Of a stretch of 64,000 nucleotides of DNA, positions 1 to 9,686 are shown in pieces (position 1 is the first letter of the stretch; each line of letters opens with the position of its first letter). A program made the position numbers and the translations under genes. The stretch lies in contig CM054058.1 in NCBI GenBank assembly GCA_028641055.1, positions 86,811,927 to 86,875,926 on the forward strand, given 5' to 3'. Under the pieces are notes generated by a model. That model saw only the letters and a list, made by a program, of their open reading frames with translations. It was not told where the DNA came from and did not search any database. The stretch is from Alopecurus myosuroides. Taxonomy: Eukaryota > Streptophyta > Magnoliopsida > Poales > Poaceae.

Positions 1-1980
1 CCTGCAGGCGGGGCCTCCGTGGAAGCCACGCTGCTTCTCCGCTGATGCTGGCTTCCGAGATCCGCTGCATGATCTTCATGCGGCCCTGCAGCCGCCGATG
101 TTTCTTTCACAAGTATTCCCTGCACGGTGTGCTTCAACTCACTAACTTCCGATGCAAGCTTCGCCAGAAGATCTGCAGCCTGGTCCGTCTTTCTCTTACG
201 GCTTCTGTAACAGTACGGGTCATTCTCCTGGGAAAACCCTACTGATGGAGGGATGATAACCCGGTAGCCCAACGCCAAGGTGTAACTCGGCCCAAAGGAC
301 GCTGCGCAAAGGCCCGGCCAAGGATGAAGGAGCTTCTAGAAGGCCCAAGATCGTAGGCCTGGTAACCCGGATTGTGGGTTCCGGTAAGGAAGTTTAGGGT
401 TTTGTAAGCAGTGTCCGGGTAGGACTCAGAGTACGCCTTGGAGAACAGGCCAGGGATCCGGATGCTTTATAAGCCGGCCCCTAGGTTAGGTTGAGAGATC
501 GAAGAGTTAGAACAAGATCGCTAGGTATCGAGTATCCAGTGTAATACGAGAGTTGGGATAATACATCTAGATCGGAGACACGGACTTGATTGCCGGCTAC
601 CAGATCGTATATCATCATGTTTTTCCCTGAGCTAAACCCTCTCCCAAACACCAGAGTCGATTTGCCCCAAGACAAGTTACCCTTGGTAACGTCTGCCGTG
701 TTTATCCCACGACACCTACTTTCCACGGCATTCTCCCTTTGCCTCGTATATGTCCTCCGTGTTCAGGATTCCCGAGGGCATGGGTCAGTGCGTCTCTCTC
801 TCTATTGAATGTGATCAAGCCCTATTGAGCTTTGGCCATTGCGTCAATAAGGGCTTGGGTGGGAGCAAACGTTTTCTGCCGATGAACACACGCCCCTGTC
901 TCCGGGTCTAGCGATCCCCCATGCCCGTACCACCACATTTTGGCTCTTTCGTCCTATCCCTCTGTACCTAGAGGGATTCCTCGCGCCCTCAGGCCGTCCT
1001 CCATCTTCTGCCACTTAGGCGCCAAAACGCGGTATCCTCCTGGCCCCATAACATGATGGTACTATTTCTTATCCGCATTAACCTTATTTTTTTCGATATT
1101 TCCTTGAAATGCTCCGATTTCTTCTGCGTCACAAATTCTGGCCAATCAGCTCTCAGTTTCTCATGTTGTCCAGTGAAAATCGGAGTCTTTCCCTTGTTGA
1201 CATATTCATGGAACAATTTTTTCTTGAAGTTCCGGAATGCTTCGGCCATCTTCTGAAGAGCGAACTCTTTGACTAGCCTCCTCCTCTGATGTCCACCCGG
1301 AACCTCGTTATCGAATTCATCTTTTTTGTTGTATTCCGGAGGTAGAATGAAATGTACCATAAGCTTTCTCCATAGATCCTTTTTCGTTCTCTTGTCGACA
1401 TAACTGAAACCAAGAGGTGCTTTCTTTGGCTCCTTCCATTCCTGGACGGTGATCGGGACGTTGTCTCTAACAATGACTCCGCATTGGTTGATAAACTTTG
1501 TGGTGTGCTGTAGGGGCTTGCCGGTTTCACCGACTGATTCGATGGTATATGTTTCTCCTTCTTTCATCGCCCTGGATTTGCCACGCTTTGTCGTACTCGA
1601 TCCGGCCGAGGGTTAAAATAAGATAGAGAGTCGCGCGCGTTAATGCATATGTATTCACATTTCAGTAAGTTTGTATCACGAGAGGCTCAATGTATATATA
1701 TATATATATACCTCGCCGGAGGTGGTTGGTCTTTCAATTGGAGATCGTCGTTTGTCGACGGTTGACCTCCGTCAACAATGTCCATTCCTTCACCTTCTTG
1801 ATCATCGACAATGTCCGTTCCTTCACCTTCTTGATCATCAAGGTTCAGATAAGAAGAGACTACATCCTCTTCTTGCTCATCTTCTGGGCCCGGCACATAA
1901 GGGATCTCGTTGGCTATCATGCCGTATATAATACCTTCAGCCTCCTGATCCATAAGCGGCAAGGCTCTATTGTCCGCCAT
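1..1980 (-). pseudogene. CACTA-A ORF2, plant Transposase_24-type protein, broken and partial
   Basis: Exon 1 is about 1980-1712. It encodes an acidic N-terminus with two DDQEGEG-type repeats and ends at a GTATAT donor beside a (TA)n tract. The main exon runs leftwards from about 1610 and encodes the conserved KEFALQKMAEAFRNFKKKL region typical of ORF2/TnpA-like proteins of grass CACTA elements (Pfam Transposase_24). Damage seen: a frameshift at the T-run near 1085-1091, in-frame TAG at 1062-1064, in-frame TAG at 954-956 (where the family has Trp), and a solo LTR inserted at 243-714. Coding resumes left of the LTR (237 to 1), with a basic stretch RSRKRK and a helical, probably coiled-coil segment. 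ATG 1980-1978 lies about 10 nt after a CTGCAG acceptor-like site. In En/Spm the ORF2-type protein binds subterminal repeats; the same role here is inferred. The C-terminus is outside the window. Confidence 0.8.
243..714 (-). repeat. Solo LTR (472 bp) inside CACTA-A ORF2
   Basis: The segment is bounded by TG...CA (plus strand TGATGGAGGG ... CCCACGACA) and flanked by perfect 5-bp duplications CCTAC at 238-242 and 715-719. ORF2 coding is continuous on both sides (PWKVG to the right, FSQEND to the left). No internal retrotransposon sequence is present, so this is the product of LTR-LTR recombination. A TATA-like TTATAAA on the minus strand near 468-474 suggests the LTR promoter points leftwards. 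The family is not identified. Confidence 0.88.
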
Positions 1981-3080
1981 ATGTCACTCCTGCAGACATG
2001 CATGTAGTAAAAATTAATTAAGTATATATGAGACTTAGCAAATATTGTTGTAGAAGGAGGGAAAACAGATTGGTAGGGTTTTGGGTGGAAGAACGATGAC
2101 CACCGGAGGGGGAAAACCATACTTTAGAGGTGTGTCCAAGATTAGTTGCTCAAATGACTTGGAGAACCCCATATCTAGGTTGCATTTGCTTTCCTGGTCA
2201 TTTTGGTATATTACACTTAATATTCTGAATTTATTGAATTAAAACTTATTTTCATTATTTTAATGAATTTAATTCAAATTCAAATATGGTCTCATTTTGA
2301 ACTTTGTCAAACATGATTGAAAATGATATAAATAGATAGCTTACATTTTTGTGAACATTTTGCATATTTTTCCATAATTTTTGGAATTATAAATTAAAAG
2401 TTATTTAATTTAGAAGATTTAATTATTTTCTGTAATTCCATATATAGTGGGCCCCACGTGTCACGATGAAGTCATTAAAAAAAAACCCTCGCCAACACGT
2501 GGCCAGGTGACGTCATCATCATGACGTCACCCTGGCGTCACACGGTGGCCGGCGGTGGCAGATTCGGTCGCCGGTGGCGATTCTGGCCACCACAGGACAC
2601 GTGGTTGGTGTCCTTGGAACCGTCTCGACGAAATCTACTTCTTTGTGGCGGCGCCGCCCTCGGAAGGTCGACGACGGCGAGCCGCCGTGAAGTAAACGCA
2701 GCGGGGCTCTCGGGTCTCCGGCGAACTTGTCGATTCCGGCCACGGGGGAGGGAACGGAGACGATGGGGAGGAGGCAGGGACGAGGAGCGCTGACGAGGAG
2801 CGGCGGGAGGACGGTCACGGTGGGCGGATGTCGTGGCGGCGACGGCGGGAGGACGGTCACGGAGGGCACGGCCGAGGAGCGGCGACGGGAACGGACGAGC
2901 AGCGGGATGACGGGCGCAGGGGCGGCGGGCACCTACCGGAGATGCCGGCGGCGCGTTCTATGTGTCTCTGCGGGCGGAATTGGCGACGGCGGTGCGGAGA
3001 AGACGAGCAGTGCGGCGCGGAGAAGATGATGCGGTTGGTCCTTAGAAAAATTTCGGGGGAGCGGGAATATATAGGGCCAG
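1981..3080 (-). promoter_or_regulatory. CACTA-A ORF2 upstream region: AT-rich part (about 2130-2450) and GC-rich part (about 2500-3050)
   Basis: There is no convincing gene; the ORFs here are GC-biased chance frames. Read on the minus strand, a GC-rich exon-like block is followed by an AT-rich block and then ORF2. The AT-rich block shares short collinear stretches with the 3.5-kb LTR at 10640-11010, for example CATTTTCAATCATGTTTGA, AAATGCAACCT and CATTTGAGCAACTA in the same order. That suggests an old LTR-derived or otherwise shared promoter module. ACGT-core sites are clustered at 2455-2603. Confidence 0.5.
2455..2603. promoter_or_regulatory. Cluster of ACGT-core sites (three G-boxes, two TGACGTCA)
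   Basis: CACGTG occurs at 2455-2460, 2496-2501 and 2598-2603; TGACGTCA occurs at 2508-2515 and 2522-2529. Such sites are classical plant bZIP/bHLH targets. The density within 150 bp upstream of ORF2 is seen directly. Function as a promoter is inferred. The GGGCCCCACGTG context also occurs upstream of CACTA-B ORF2 near 27077-27088. Confidence 0.5.
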
Positions 3081-3300
3081 CCTTTAGTCCCGGTTGGGGA
3101 CATCAACCGCGACTAAAGGTCCCCTCCGGGTACCATCCGCGGGCCTTTAGTCGCGGTTGGTGTCCCCAACCGGGACTAAAGGGGTACCTTTAGTCGCGGT
3201 TGGTTTCGCGAACCGCGACTAAAGGTTTTTTCGCGGCGTTTTCGTTCCCGCACGGAAAGAGCCTTTAGTCGCGGTTCGTGTCACGAACCGCGCCTAAAGG
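3081..3300. repeat. Four hairpin-forming CACTA subterminal-type motifs
   Basis: Four near-palindromes of about 39 bp begin CCTTTAGTC and end ACTAAAGG or a close variant: 3081-3119, 3144-3182, 3187-3225 and 3262-3300. They match the motif at the CACTA-A right end (20790-20990) but lie internally, upstream of ORF2. They are candidate binding sites for the element's DNA-binding protein. Confidence 0.8.
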
Positions 3301-3301
3301 T

Positions 3302-3670
3302 GCTTTTTCAAAATACTTTTCGTTTTAAAATCTTAAAAATGCAAATAATATGTCAAACAATTCGGAAAAATAAAACTACTTCATTTTAAAATCTTAAAAA
3401 TACAAATAATATATCAAAAAATTCAGAAAAATAAAAATAATTCATTTTAAAATCATACAAATACAAATAATATATGAGAAAATTCAGAAAAATAAAACTA
3501 CTTCATTTTAAAATCTTAAAAGTACAAATAATATATGAGAAAATTCAGAAAAATAAAACTAATTCATTTTAAAATCTTACAAATACAAATAGTATATCAG
3601 AAAAATAAAACTACTTTATTTTAAAATCTAAAAAATACAAATAATATATCAGAAAATTCAGAAAAATAAA
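3302..3670. repeat. 61-bp AT-rich tandem repeat, about six units
   Basis: The landmark TTTTAAAATCTTA recurs near 3323, 3384, 3445, 3506 and 3567, spaced 61 bp. A last unit is shortened by 9 bp (near 3619). Units also share CAGAAAAATAAAACTA. The array lies between the hairpin cluster and the small gene at 3901-4443; there is no coding content. Confidence 0.9.
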
Positions 3671-3756
3671 ACCCTTTGGTCCCGGCATGTTTTACCAACT
3701 GAGACAAAATGGTTAGGGTTTTGTTCCCTCCAGTCAGAAAGATTCACAAACATCTT

Positions 3757-3757
<1 letters not shown>

Positions 3758-3800
<43 letters not shown>
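3758..3800. repeat. (TA)n microsatellite
   Basis: An uninterrupted run of about 20 TA units just downstream of the uncharacterised minus-strand gene. Confidence 0.95.
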
Positions 3801-3803
<3 letters not shown>

Positions 3804-3900
3804 GCAGTACATAATGGCAAGAGTGGATGTAAACCTAAACGGAGAGCATAGATGCATGATCGATCTACATAATGGCAAGACATTGTGGATCTGATATCTG

Positions 3901-4443
3901 CTAGTCATACTCCTGCCTAGGCCTATAGTACTCCGACTCGTAGTCGTCGTAGTCGCCGCCGTCGTCGTCACTATCGTCTGACGGTGCTCTGCACTCCCTC
4001 GGAGGATCACGACTCCAGGACTGGGCGTGAGGGTAGCGCAGGCGGGGGATATCGCCGGCCCTGATGTAGTCCATGACGCTCTGTAGAGTCCGGCCGTACC
4101 ACCATAGCCTACGACCGGCCTCGTGAAAGTTCCCAGGAGGCAGACCGTCCTCCTCATACCTGGCGAGCGCCCTCTCACGCCGATTGATGAAGAAGGCATC
4201 CCAAGTATGCTGGTTATCGGGATGCCAACTGGGATTCCTCCGCTGCTCCGGCGTGAGCTCGTGGTAGTAGTGGTTCGTGATGGCCGCCCGACGCGCCACA
4301 CCTTGAGGAAGAGGAGGGACCGGCACTCCTCCGGCGCTCAGCATCCAACCGGCGGGAACGTTGTAGCCACACGGGCAGGGGTTGTTCGAGGCGGAAAGTG
4401 CCTCCGCCTGGATGAATGTTAGAGTGGGTACGGTAGAAGCCAT
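3901..4443 (-). CDS. Uncharacterised protein carried by CACTA-A (180 aa)
   Basis: The start was taken at ATG 4443-4441 (protein begins MASTVPTLTF) rather than 18 codons upstream, because the upstream codons are low-complexity His-rich and the later Met begins the ordered sequence. Visible parts: a short Cys pair PCPCG near residue 23; a core with conserved-looking aromatics (WHPDNQHTWDAFF, RRLWWYGRTLQSVMDYI); a C-terminal acidic tail of Asp/Tyr/Ser. There is no signal peptide or membrane segment. It has no stops, unlike the transposition genes of the same element. An ACTAAA/TTTAGTCCCGG motif pair lies 80-190 bp upstream. I do not recognise a function. It may be a passenger gene retained by the element family or a captured fragment. 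Confidence 0.55.
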   Translation of the reverse strand: MASTVPTLTFIQAEALSASNNPCPCGYNVPAGWMLSAGGVPVPPLPQGVARRAAITNHYYHELTPEQRRNPSWHPDNQHTWDAFFINRRERALARYEEDGLPPGNFHEAGRRLWWYGRTLQSVMDYIRAGDIPRLRYPHAQSWSRDPPRECRAPSDDSDDDGGDYDDYESEYYRPRQEYD

Positions 4444-4524
4444 GAGAGAGTGGTGAGTTTGTATGTGTTTATGCGAATGGTGTGGCAATGCATACATATA
4501 TATAGCGAGAAGAAAACATATATC

Positions 4525-4630
4525 CCTTTAGTCCCGGCCGTTTTACCAACCGGGACTAAATGGTTCGGGTTTCATTGGGAAACGGATCATCCCTTTAGTC
4601 CCGGTTGGGGACACCAACCGGGACTAAATG
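4525..4630. repeat. Internal CACTA-A motif cluster upstream of the 3901-4443 gene
   Basis: Two inverted-repeat copies of TTTAGTCCCGG...CCGGGACTAAA lie at about 4528-4561 and 4592-4628. They are the same family as the terminal array of CACTA-A. They lie 80-190 bp upstream of the start codon of the minus-strand gene, so they may form part of its promoter. Confidence 0.75.
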
Positions 4631-4674
4631 GGTTAGGGTTTCGTTTGGACCAATCAGATAGAATCTCACGGATC

Positions 4675-5204
4675 GTGTGTTTCTTTCAAACGCTTCTGAG
4701 TTGTTGGATCCGGGGTGTGTTTCTTTCGAGCTGTTGTGAGCCGTTCGATCAGGGCTACGGTGTGTTTCTTTCGAGCTGTTGTGAGCCGTTGGATGAGGGT
4801 GTTTCTTAACCGTTGGATCAAAACCCTAGCACAATACTTTGTGAGCCGGAGGACCCTATATATACCCCACCTTCATACACCGGTCAGTTCATCGAGCAAA
4901 TACAAAACATCCGGATTCGCCATCATACGTCCTCCCGTGCATTTGGTATGCATATTGCACCCAGTAGCCACGGTGGGGATGTATGATGGCGATACCGATT
5001 GTTTTGTTCTATATCCCCCTTTAAGGTTTGATACATCATATATTCAGTTCATCGAGCATATACAAAACATCCGGATTCGCCATCATACGTCCTGCCGTGC
5101 ATTTGGTATGCATATTGCACCGAGTAGCCACGGTAGGGCTGTATGATGGTGATACCGATTGTTTTGTTCTACACCCCCCTTTAACACATCCATCCATGCT
5201 TGGG
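4675..5204. repeat. Two tandem duplications in the AP2-like gene upstream region
   Basis: First, three copies of a 40-45-bp unit with GTGTGTTTCTTTC...GTGAGCCGTT run from about 4675 to 4810. Second, a 160-bp direct duplication has copies starting at 4885 and 5045 (CAGTTCATCGAGCA), nearly identical through GATACCGATTGTTTTGTTCTA. There are no genes. The region lies directly upstream of the plus-strand AP2-like gene. Confidence 0.85.
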
Positions 5205-5236
5205 TCAGTGTTCACTTTGAGCTCGGGTAGCAATGT
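5195..5236 (-). pseudogene. Fragment resembling the transposase C-terminus
   Basis: The minus strand reads LPELKVNTDPSMD. The CACTA-A transposase near its own C-terminus (about 6390-6425) reads IPPFKVNTDPSI, with nearly identical codons. This is a short duplicated piece of transposase 3' end next to the AP2-like gene, either a rearrangement scar or the end of a second truncated copy. Confidence 0.5.
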
Positions 5237-5406
5237 GCAACTATTTGCTTGGTTGTGTTAGGGTGGCGCGTGGCGCGGGAGTTGTGACGCGTGGCGTGGG
5301 AGTTGTGACGCGTGGCCAGGAGGGCGCGGTATAAACTGTCGCGCCTCGAGCGCGTCTTCTCCTCTCCACGCGCCCACTCCTCTCCACGCACCGTCGCGCT
5401 TCCACC

Positions 5407-6051
5407 ATGCCTCCGAGGAGGAACAGCACCACCGGCTTCCGCGGCGTCCGAGCACGGCTGAACGGAATGTTCAGCGCAGATATCCGCTGGGGGGACGACC
5501 GCATCCCCCTCGGCTCCTTTGCGACGGCGGCGGAGGCCGCCCGCGCCTGGGACGCAGCGGCCCGCAACCGCCCGCGGTCGCTGATGAACTTCAACGACTG
5601 CCACACCGTCTGGGAAGCGGAGGCCAGGGCGCCGAAGCCGCAGATCGTCACTGCCGCCGACCACCTCCACCTCTGTCACCGTGCGTTTCAGGGCCTAGTC
5701 GACGCCAGGGAAGACCGCGTCGTCCGCGAGTATTACCGGAACAACCCGAAGGAGGAGAGCGCCGACGAGGAGCTCTGGCAGACCAGCGCGGCTGAGCGGG
5801 CGGAGCGCCGCCTCGAACGCCATCTCGCGTTAGATGCCGCTCGGGAGGCGAGGACGAAGGCGCCACAAGAGCTTCGTCGGGCCGACTACGCCGGCGAAGT
5901 CTGGGCCTCCGACGATCCGAGGTGGGGGCCTATCTCGGACATACCATCATGCACCTCTGACGACGACGAGGAGGTCACCGACGAGTTCGACGACGACGAT
6001 GACCCGGAGGAGGTCACCGACGAGTTCCCCGACGACGACGACGAGGAGTAG
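5407..6051 (+). CDS. AP2/ERF-like DNA-binding protein carried by CACTA-A (214 aa)
   Basis: Residues about 9-62 form a divergent AP2/ERF domain: GFRGVR at the first strand, ADIRWGDDRIPLGSF, then helix AAEAARAWDAAA and the ending LMNF. The usual Trp in the GxWxAEIR strand is Phe. After the domain comes a long charged helical region (about 75-155, rich in Glu, Arg and Ala). The tail is acidic with two near-repeats of EEVTDEF and poly-Asp. A TATA-like TATAAA lies near 5331, about 75 bp upstream of the ATG, and AATAAA at 6135-6140 could serve polyadenylation. AP2/ERF proteins are plant transcription factors. Here the gene is intact inside a decayed transposon and convergent with its transposase. 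It may be captured or a standing accessory gene of the family; DNA binding is inferred from the fold only. Confidence 0.75.
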   Translation: MPPRRNSTTGFRGVRARLNGMFSADIRWGDDRIPLGSFATAAEAARAWDAAARNRPRSLMNFNDCHTVWEAEARAPKPQIVTAADHLHLCHRAFQGLVDAREDRVVREYYRNNPKEESADEELWQTSAAERAERRLERHLALDAAREARTKAPQELRRADYAGEVWASDDPRWGPISDIPSCTSDDDEEVTDEFDDDDDPEEVTDEFPDDDDEE

Positions 6052-6320
6052 TGTTCGTCTGTTTTCTCTTTTTAATGAAAGAATTTGTATTCCGGCGACG
6101 CTGCGGCGCGCTAGCGCGTCTGTTTTCTGTTTTTAATAAAAGTTATGAAATTAGATATTTTATCTCACAAGGTTTTGAGACATTTAAGTAACCTTCTGTT
6201 TTCCATGTTTTCCACTCGTTTTCTCAAATATTTTGCAAAGGAGTTAGTCTTAAACACATCAGAGATAATATAATTCACATGATCCATTCAACAAATTTTG
6301 GTACAATAAATTATTACACA

Positions 6321-9300
6321 TCAATTCTTCCCTTGTGTCCCCGCTTTCTTACGATTTGGCCGTATCCATGGAGCGTCCTCATCATTTAACTTAATGCTTG
6401 GGTCAGTGTTGACTTTGAAGGGCGGAATTTCACCAAACATATTATAATCTTCTGACATGTCTGTCTTGTCCTCCACTCCCACGATGTTTCTTTTCCCTGA
6501 AAGAACAATGTGGCGCTTTGGATCATCGCATGATGTACTGATTGTTTTCTTATCTTTCCGTTTCCTCGGTTTGCTACTCATGTCCTTCAAATAGAAAAAC
6601 TGAGCGACGTCTTTGGCTAGGACGAATGGTTCGTCAAGGTAACCAAGATTGTTGAAATCCACCATTGTCATTCCGTATTGCACGTCCACCTTTACCCCAC
6701 CTCCTGTTAGCTTGAACCATTTGCACCGGAACAAAGGGACCTTAAAGGAGGGTCCATAGTCAAGTTCCCATATCTCCTCTATGTAACCATAATATGTGAC
6801 CTTTTGCCCAATCTCGGTTGCTGCATCAAAGAAGACACCACTGTTTTGGTTGGTGCTCTTTTTATCTTGGGAGATCGTGTAAAATGTATTCCCATTAATC
6901 TCGTACCCTTGGAAAGTCGTTATAGTCGAAGATGGTGTCTTGGCCAACATGTACAGCTGATCTCCAACATCATTGTCATTCATTAAATGTTTTCGCAACC
7001 AACTGCCGAAAGTCTCCATGTGGGCCTTTCTAATCCATGATTCAGGCTTCCCCGGGTTGTCCGAGCGTAAAATATTCTTGTGTTGCTCGAAGTATGGAGC
7101 CACCACGCTCGAATTTTGCAGAACTGTGTGGTGTGCTTCAGTCATAGAATGACCGTCCATACATATCGTTGATTTCCTTCCGATTGTTCCTTTTCCACTT
7201 AGTCTCCCCTCGTGCCGCGATTGAGGAATACCAATCGGCGTAAGGTCAGGAACATAATCAATACAGAACTCAATTACCTCCTCATTTCCATAGCCCTTTA
7301 CGATGCTTCCTTATGGCCTAGCACGGTTACGAACATATTTCTTTAATACTCCCATAAACCTCTCAAAGGGGAACATATTGTGTAGAAATACATGACCGAG
7401 AATGGAAATCTCTTTGACTAGGTGGACCAGGAGGTGCGTCATAATATTGAAGAAGGATGGTGGAAACACCAACTCGAAACTGACAAGACATTGGACCACA
7501 TCGTTCTGTAACCGTGGTAGATCTTCTAGACTGATTACCTTCTGAGAGATTGCATTGAGGAATGCACATAGCTTCACAATGGCTACTCGAACATTTTCCG
7601 GTAGGAGCCCCCTCAAAGCAATCGTAAGCAATTGCGTCATAATCACGTGGCAGTCGTGAGACTTCAGGTTTTGGAAATTTTTGTCCGCCATGTTTATTAT
7701 TCCCTTTATATTCGACGAGAAGCCAGACGGGATCTTCATACTGCTCAGGCATTAAAAAAAATGACCTTCTCTTCTTTCGTAAGAGCGTAGCAGGTTCAAA
7801 GAAACCATTCCGGATGCCGGTCATCTGGGTCTTTCAAAAGTTGATGGTCCTGCCGTGCTTCCTTTGTATCATTTGTGTTCCCATACACGCCCAAGAAGCT
7901 TAGCAGGTTCACGCAAATATTCTTCGTAACATGCATCACGTCGATTGCAGAGCGGACATCTAGGACTTTCCAATACTGTAGCTCCCAAAATATCGATTTC
8001 TTCTTCCACATGGGTACGTGCCTGTCAACTCCCAGCGGAACTGATTCTCCGCCAGGACCCTTTCCAAAGATGACTTTCAAATCCTTGACCATATCAAATA
8101 TCTCAGCTCCAGTACGTTCCGCAGGCTTCGGCCGGTGATCTGCCTTGCCGTTGAAATGCTTGCCTTTCTTTCTTACGTTATGATTTCAGGGAAGAAATCG
8201 ACGATGACCTAGGTAAACATTCTTCCTACAATTATCCAAAAATACGCTTTCAGTCTCATGTAAGCAGTGCGTGCATGCTTTGTATCCCTTATTTGACCGT
8301 CCCGAAAGGTTACTGAGAGCAGGCGAATCGTTGATGGTTACAAAAAGCAACGCTCGTAGGTCAAATTCCTCTTCTTTGTGCTCATCCCACATAGGTACAC
8401 CAGGTCTGCCCCACAACTGTAAAAGTTCATCAACTAATGGCCTTAGGTACACATCGATGTCGTTGCCGGGTTGCTTCGGACCTTGGATGAGCACTGGCAT
8501 CATAATGAACTTCCGCTTCATGCACAACCAAGGAGGAAGGTTGTAGATGCATAGAGTCACGGGCCAGGTGCTATGGCTGGAGCTCTGCTCGCCAAAAGGA
8601 TTCATGCCATCAGTACTTAGACCAAATCTTATGTTCCTTGCGTCAGCTGCAAAATCTTTGAACTCGTTGTCGATCTTTCTCCATTGCGTTCCATCAGCGG
8701 GGTGTCTCAACTCCCTGTCGGACTTACGGTCCTCTTTGTTCCTGAACAACTTGGCATGCTCTTTGTTCCTGAACAACCGTTTCAACCGAGGTATTATAGG
8801 AGCATACCACATCACCTTGGCGGGAACCCTCTTCCTAGGTTTCTCGCCCTCAACATCGTCACCAGGGTCATCGCCTCTGATCTTATAATGCAATGCAGTG
8901 CATACATGGCATTCATTCAAATTCTCGTATTCAACGCGGTAGAGGATGCAGCCGTTAATGCATGCATGTATCTTCAGAACCTCTAAACCTAGAGGGCAGA
9001 CAACCTTCTTTGCTTCGTACGTACTGGCGGGCAACTCTTTATTCTTCGGAAACATATTCTTCAACATTTTCAGCAAATTTTCACATGATGAGTCAGCTAC
9101 ACCTTCCCGTGCCTTCCATTTCAGCAAATCCAGTGTGCAGCCCAGCTTTTTCATACTATTGTTGCATCCTGGGTACAGCGACTTCGTGTGATCCTCTAAC
9201 ATGCGATCCAAATTCTCCCTCTCCTTGTCAGTTTCGCACCGTCTCCGTGCATCAGCAATGGTCCGACCAAGATCATCAGCGGGCTCATCATGTGCCTCTT

Positions 9301-9649
9301 CTTCACCTTCACCAAACCCTTCCCCACCTTCAGCATCATCCTCCATGAAAGTATCACCGAAAGCCTCATTATAGTTGACATCGATATCATCCTCTTCTTC
9401 ATCTTCTTCCATTCTAACCCCTCTTTCTCCATGCTTGCTCCAACAATTATAGCTTGGCATGAAACCGTGCCGAAGCAGGTGCATGTGAACGACTCTTGAG
9501 GAGGAGTGACCCTTCTGATTCTTACATGCAGCACATGGACAGATAATAAAACCTCGCTTCTTGTTCGCATTTGCCACTACGAGGAAATATTTCAAACCCG
9601 TACTGAACTCGCCGGAGAGTCGGTTACCGTACATCCATTGCCGATTCAT
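6321..9649 (-). pseudogene. CACTA-A TnpD-type transposase, inactivated
   Basis: The start is ATG 9649-9647 (MNRQWMYGNR), immediately after an ATGCAG acceptor. Order of parts: Transpos_assoc-like zinc region with ICPCAACKN; an acidic spacer; the Transposase_21 core with STDGMNPFG, WLCMKRKF and GPKQPGNDID; VMHVTKNICVN; the DUF4218-like HDCHVIMTQLL and HNMFPFERF; the DUF4216-like C-terminal part with YTISQDKKSTNQNSGV. It would act in the nucleus to cut at the TIRs. Damage: in-frame TGA 8186-8188 (Arg in relatives), TGA 7796-7798, a frameshift in the A-run at about 7751-7763, and TAA 7311-7313. The remaining parts stay collinear, so decay is moderate. Its 5' intron is interrupted by the retrotransposon at 9687-20516. 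Confidence 0.88.
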
Positions 9650-9686
9650 CTGCATTATTATTATATAATGTATATAATTAACCATC

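Noticed and set aside
3081..3300. CRISPR-like regularly spaced repeats
   Set aside because: The repeats are palindromes with unequal spacing in plant transposon DNA, with no cas genes. They are CACTA motifs.
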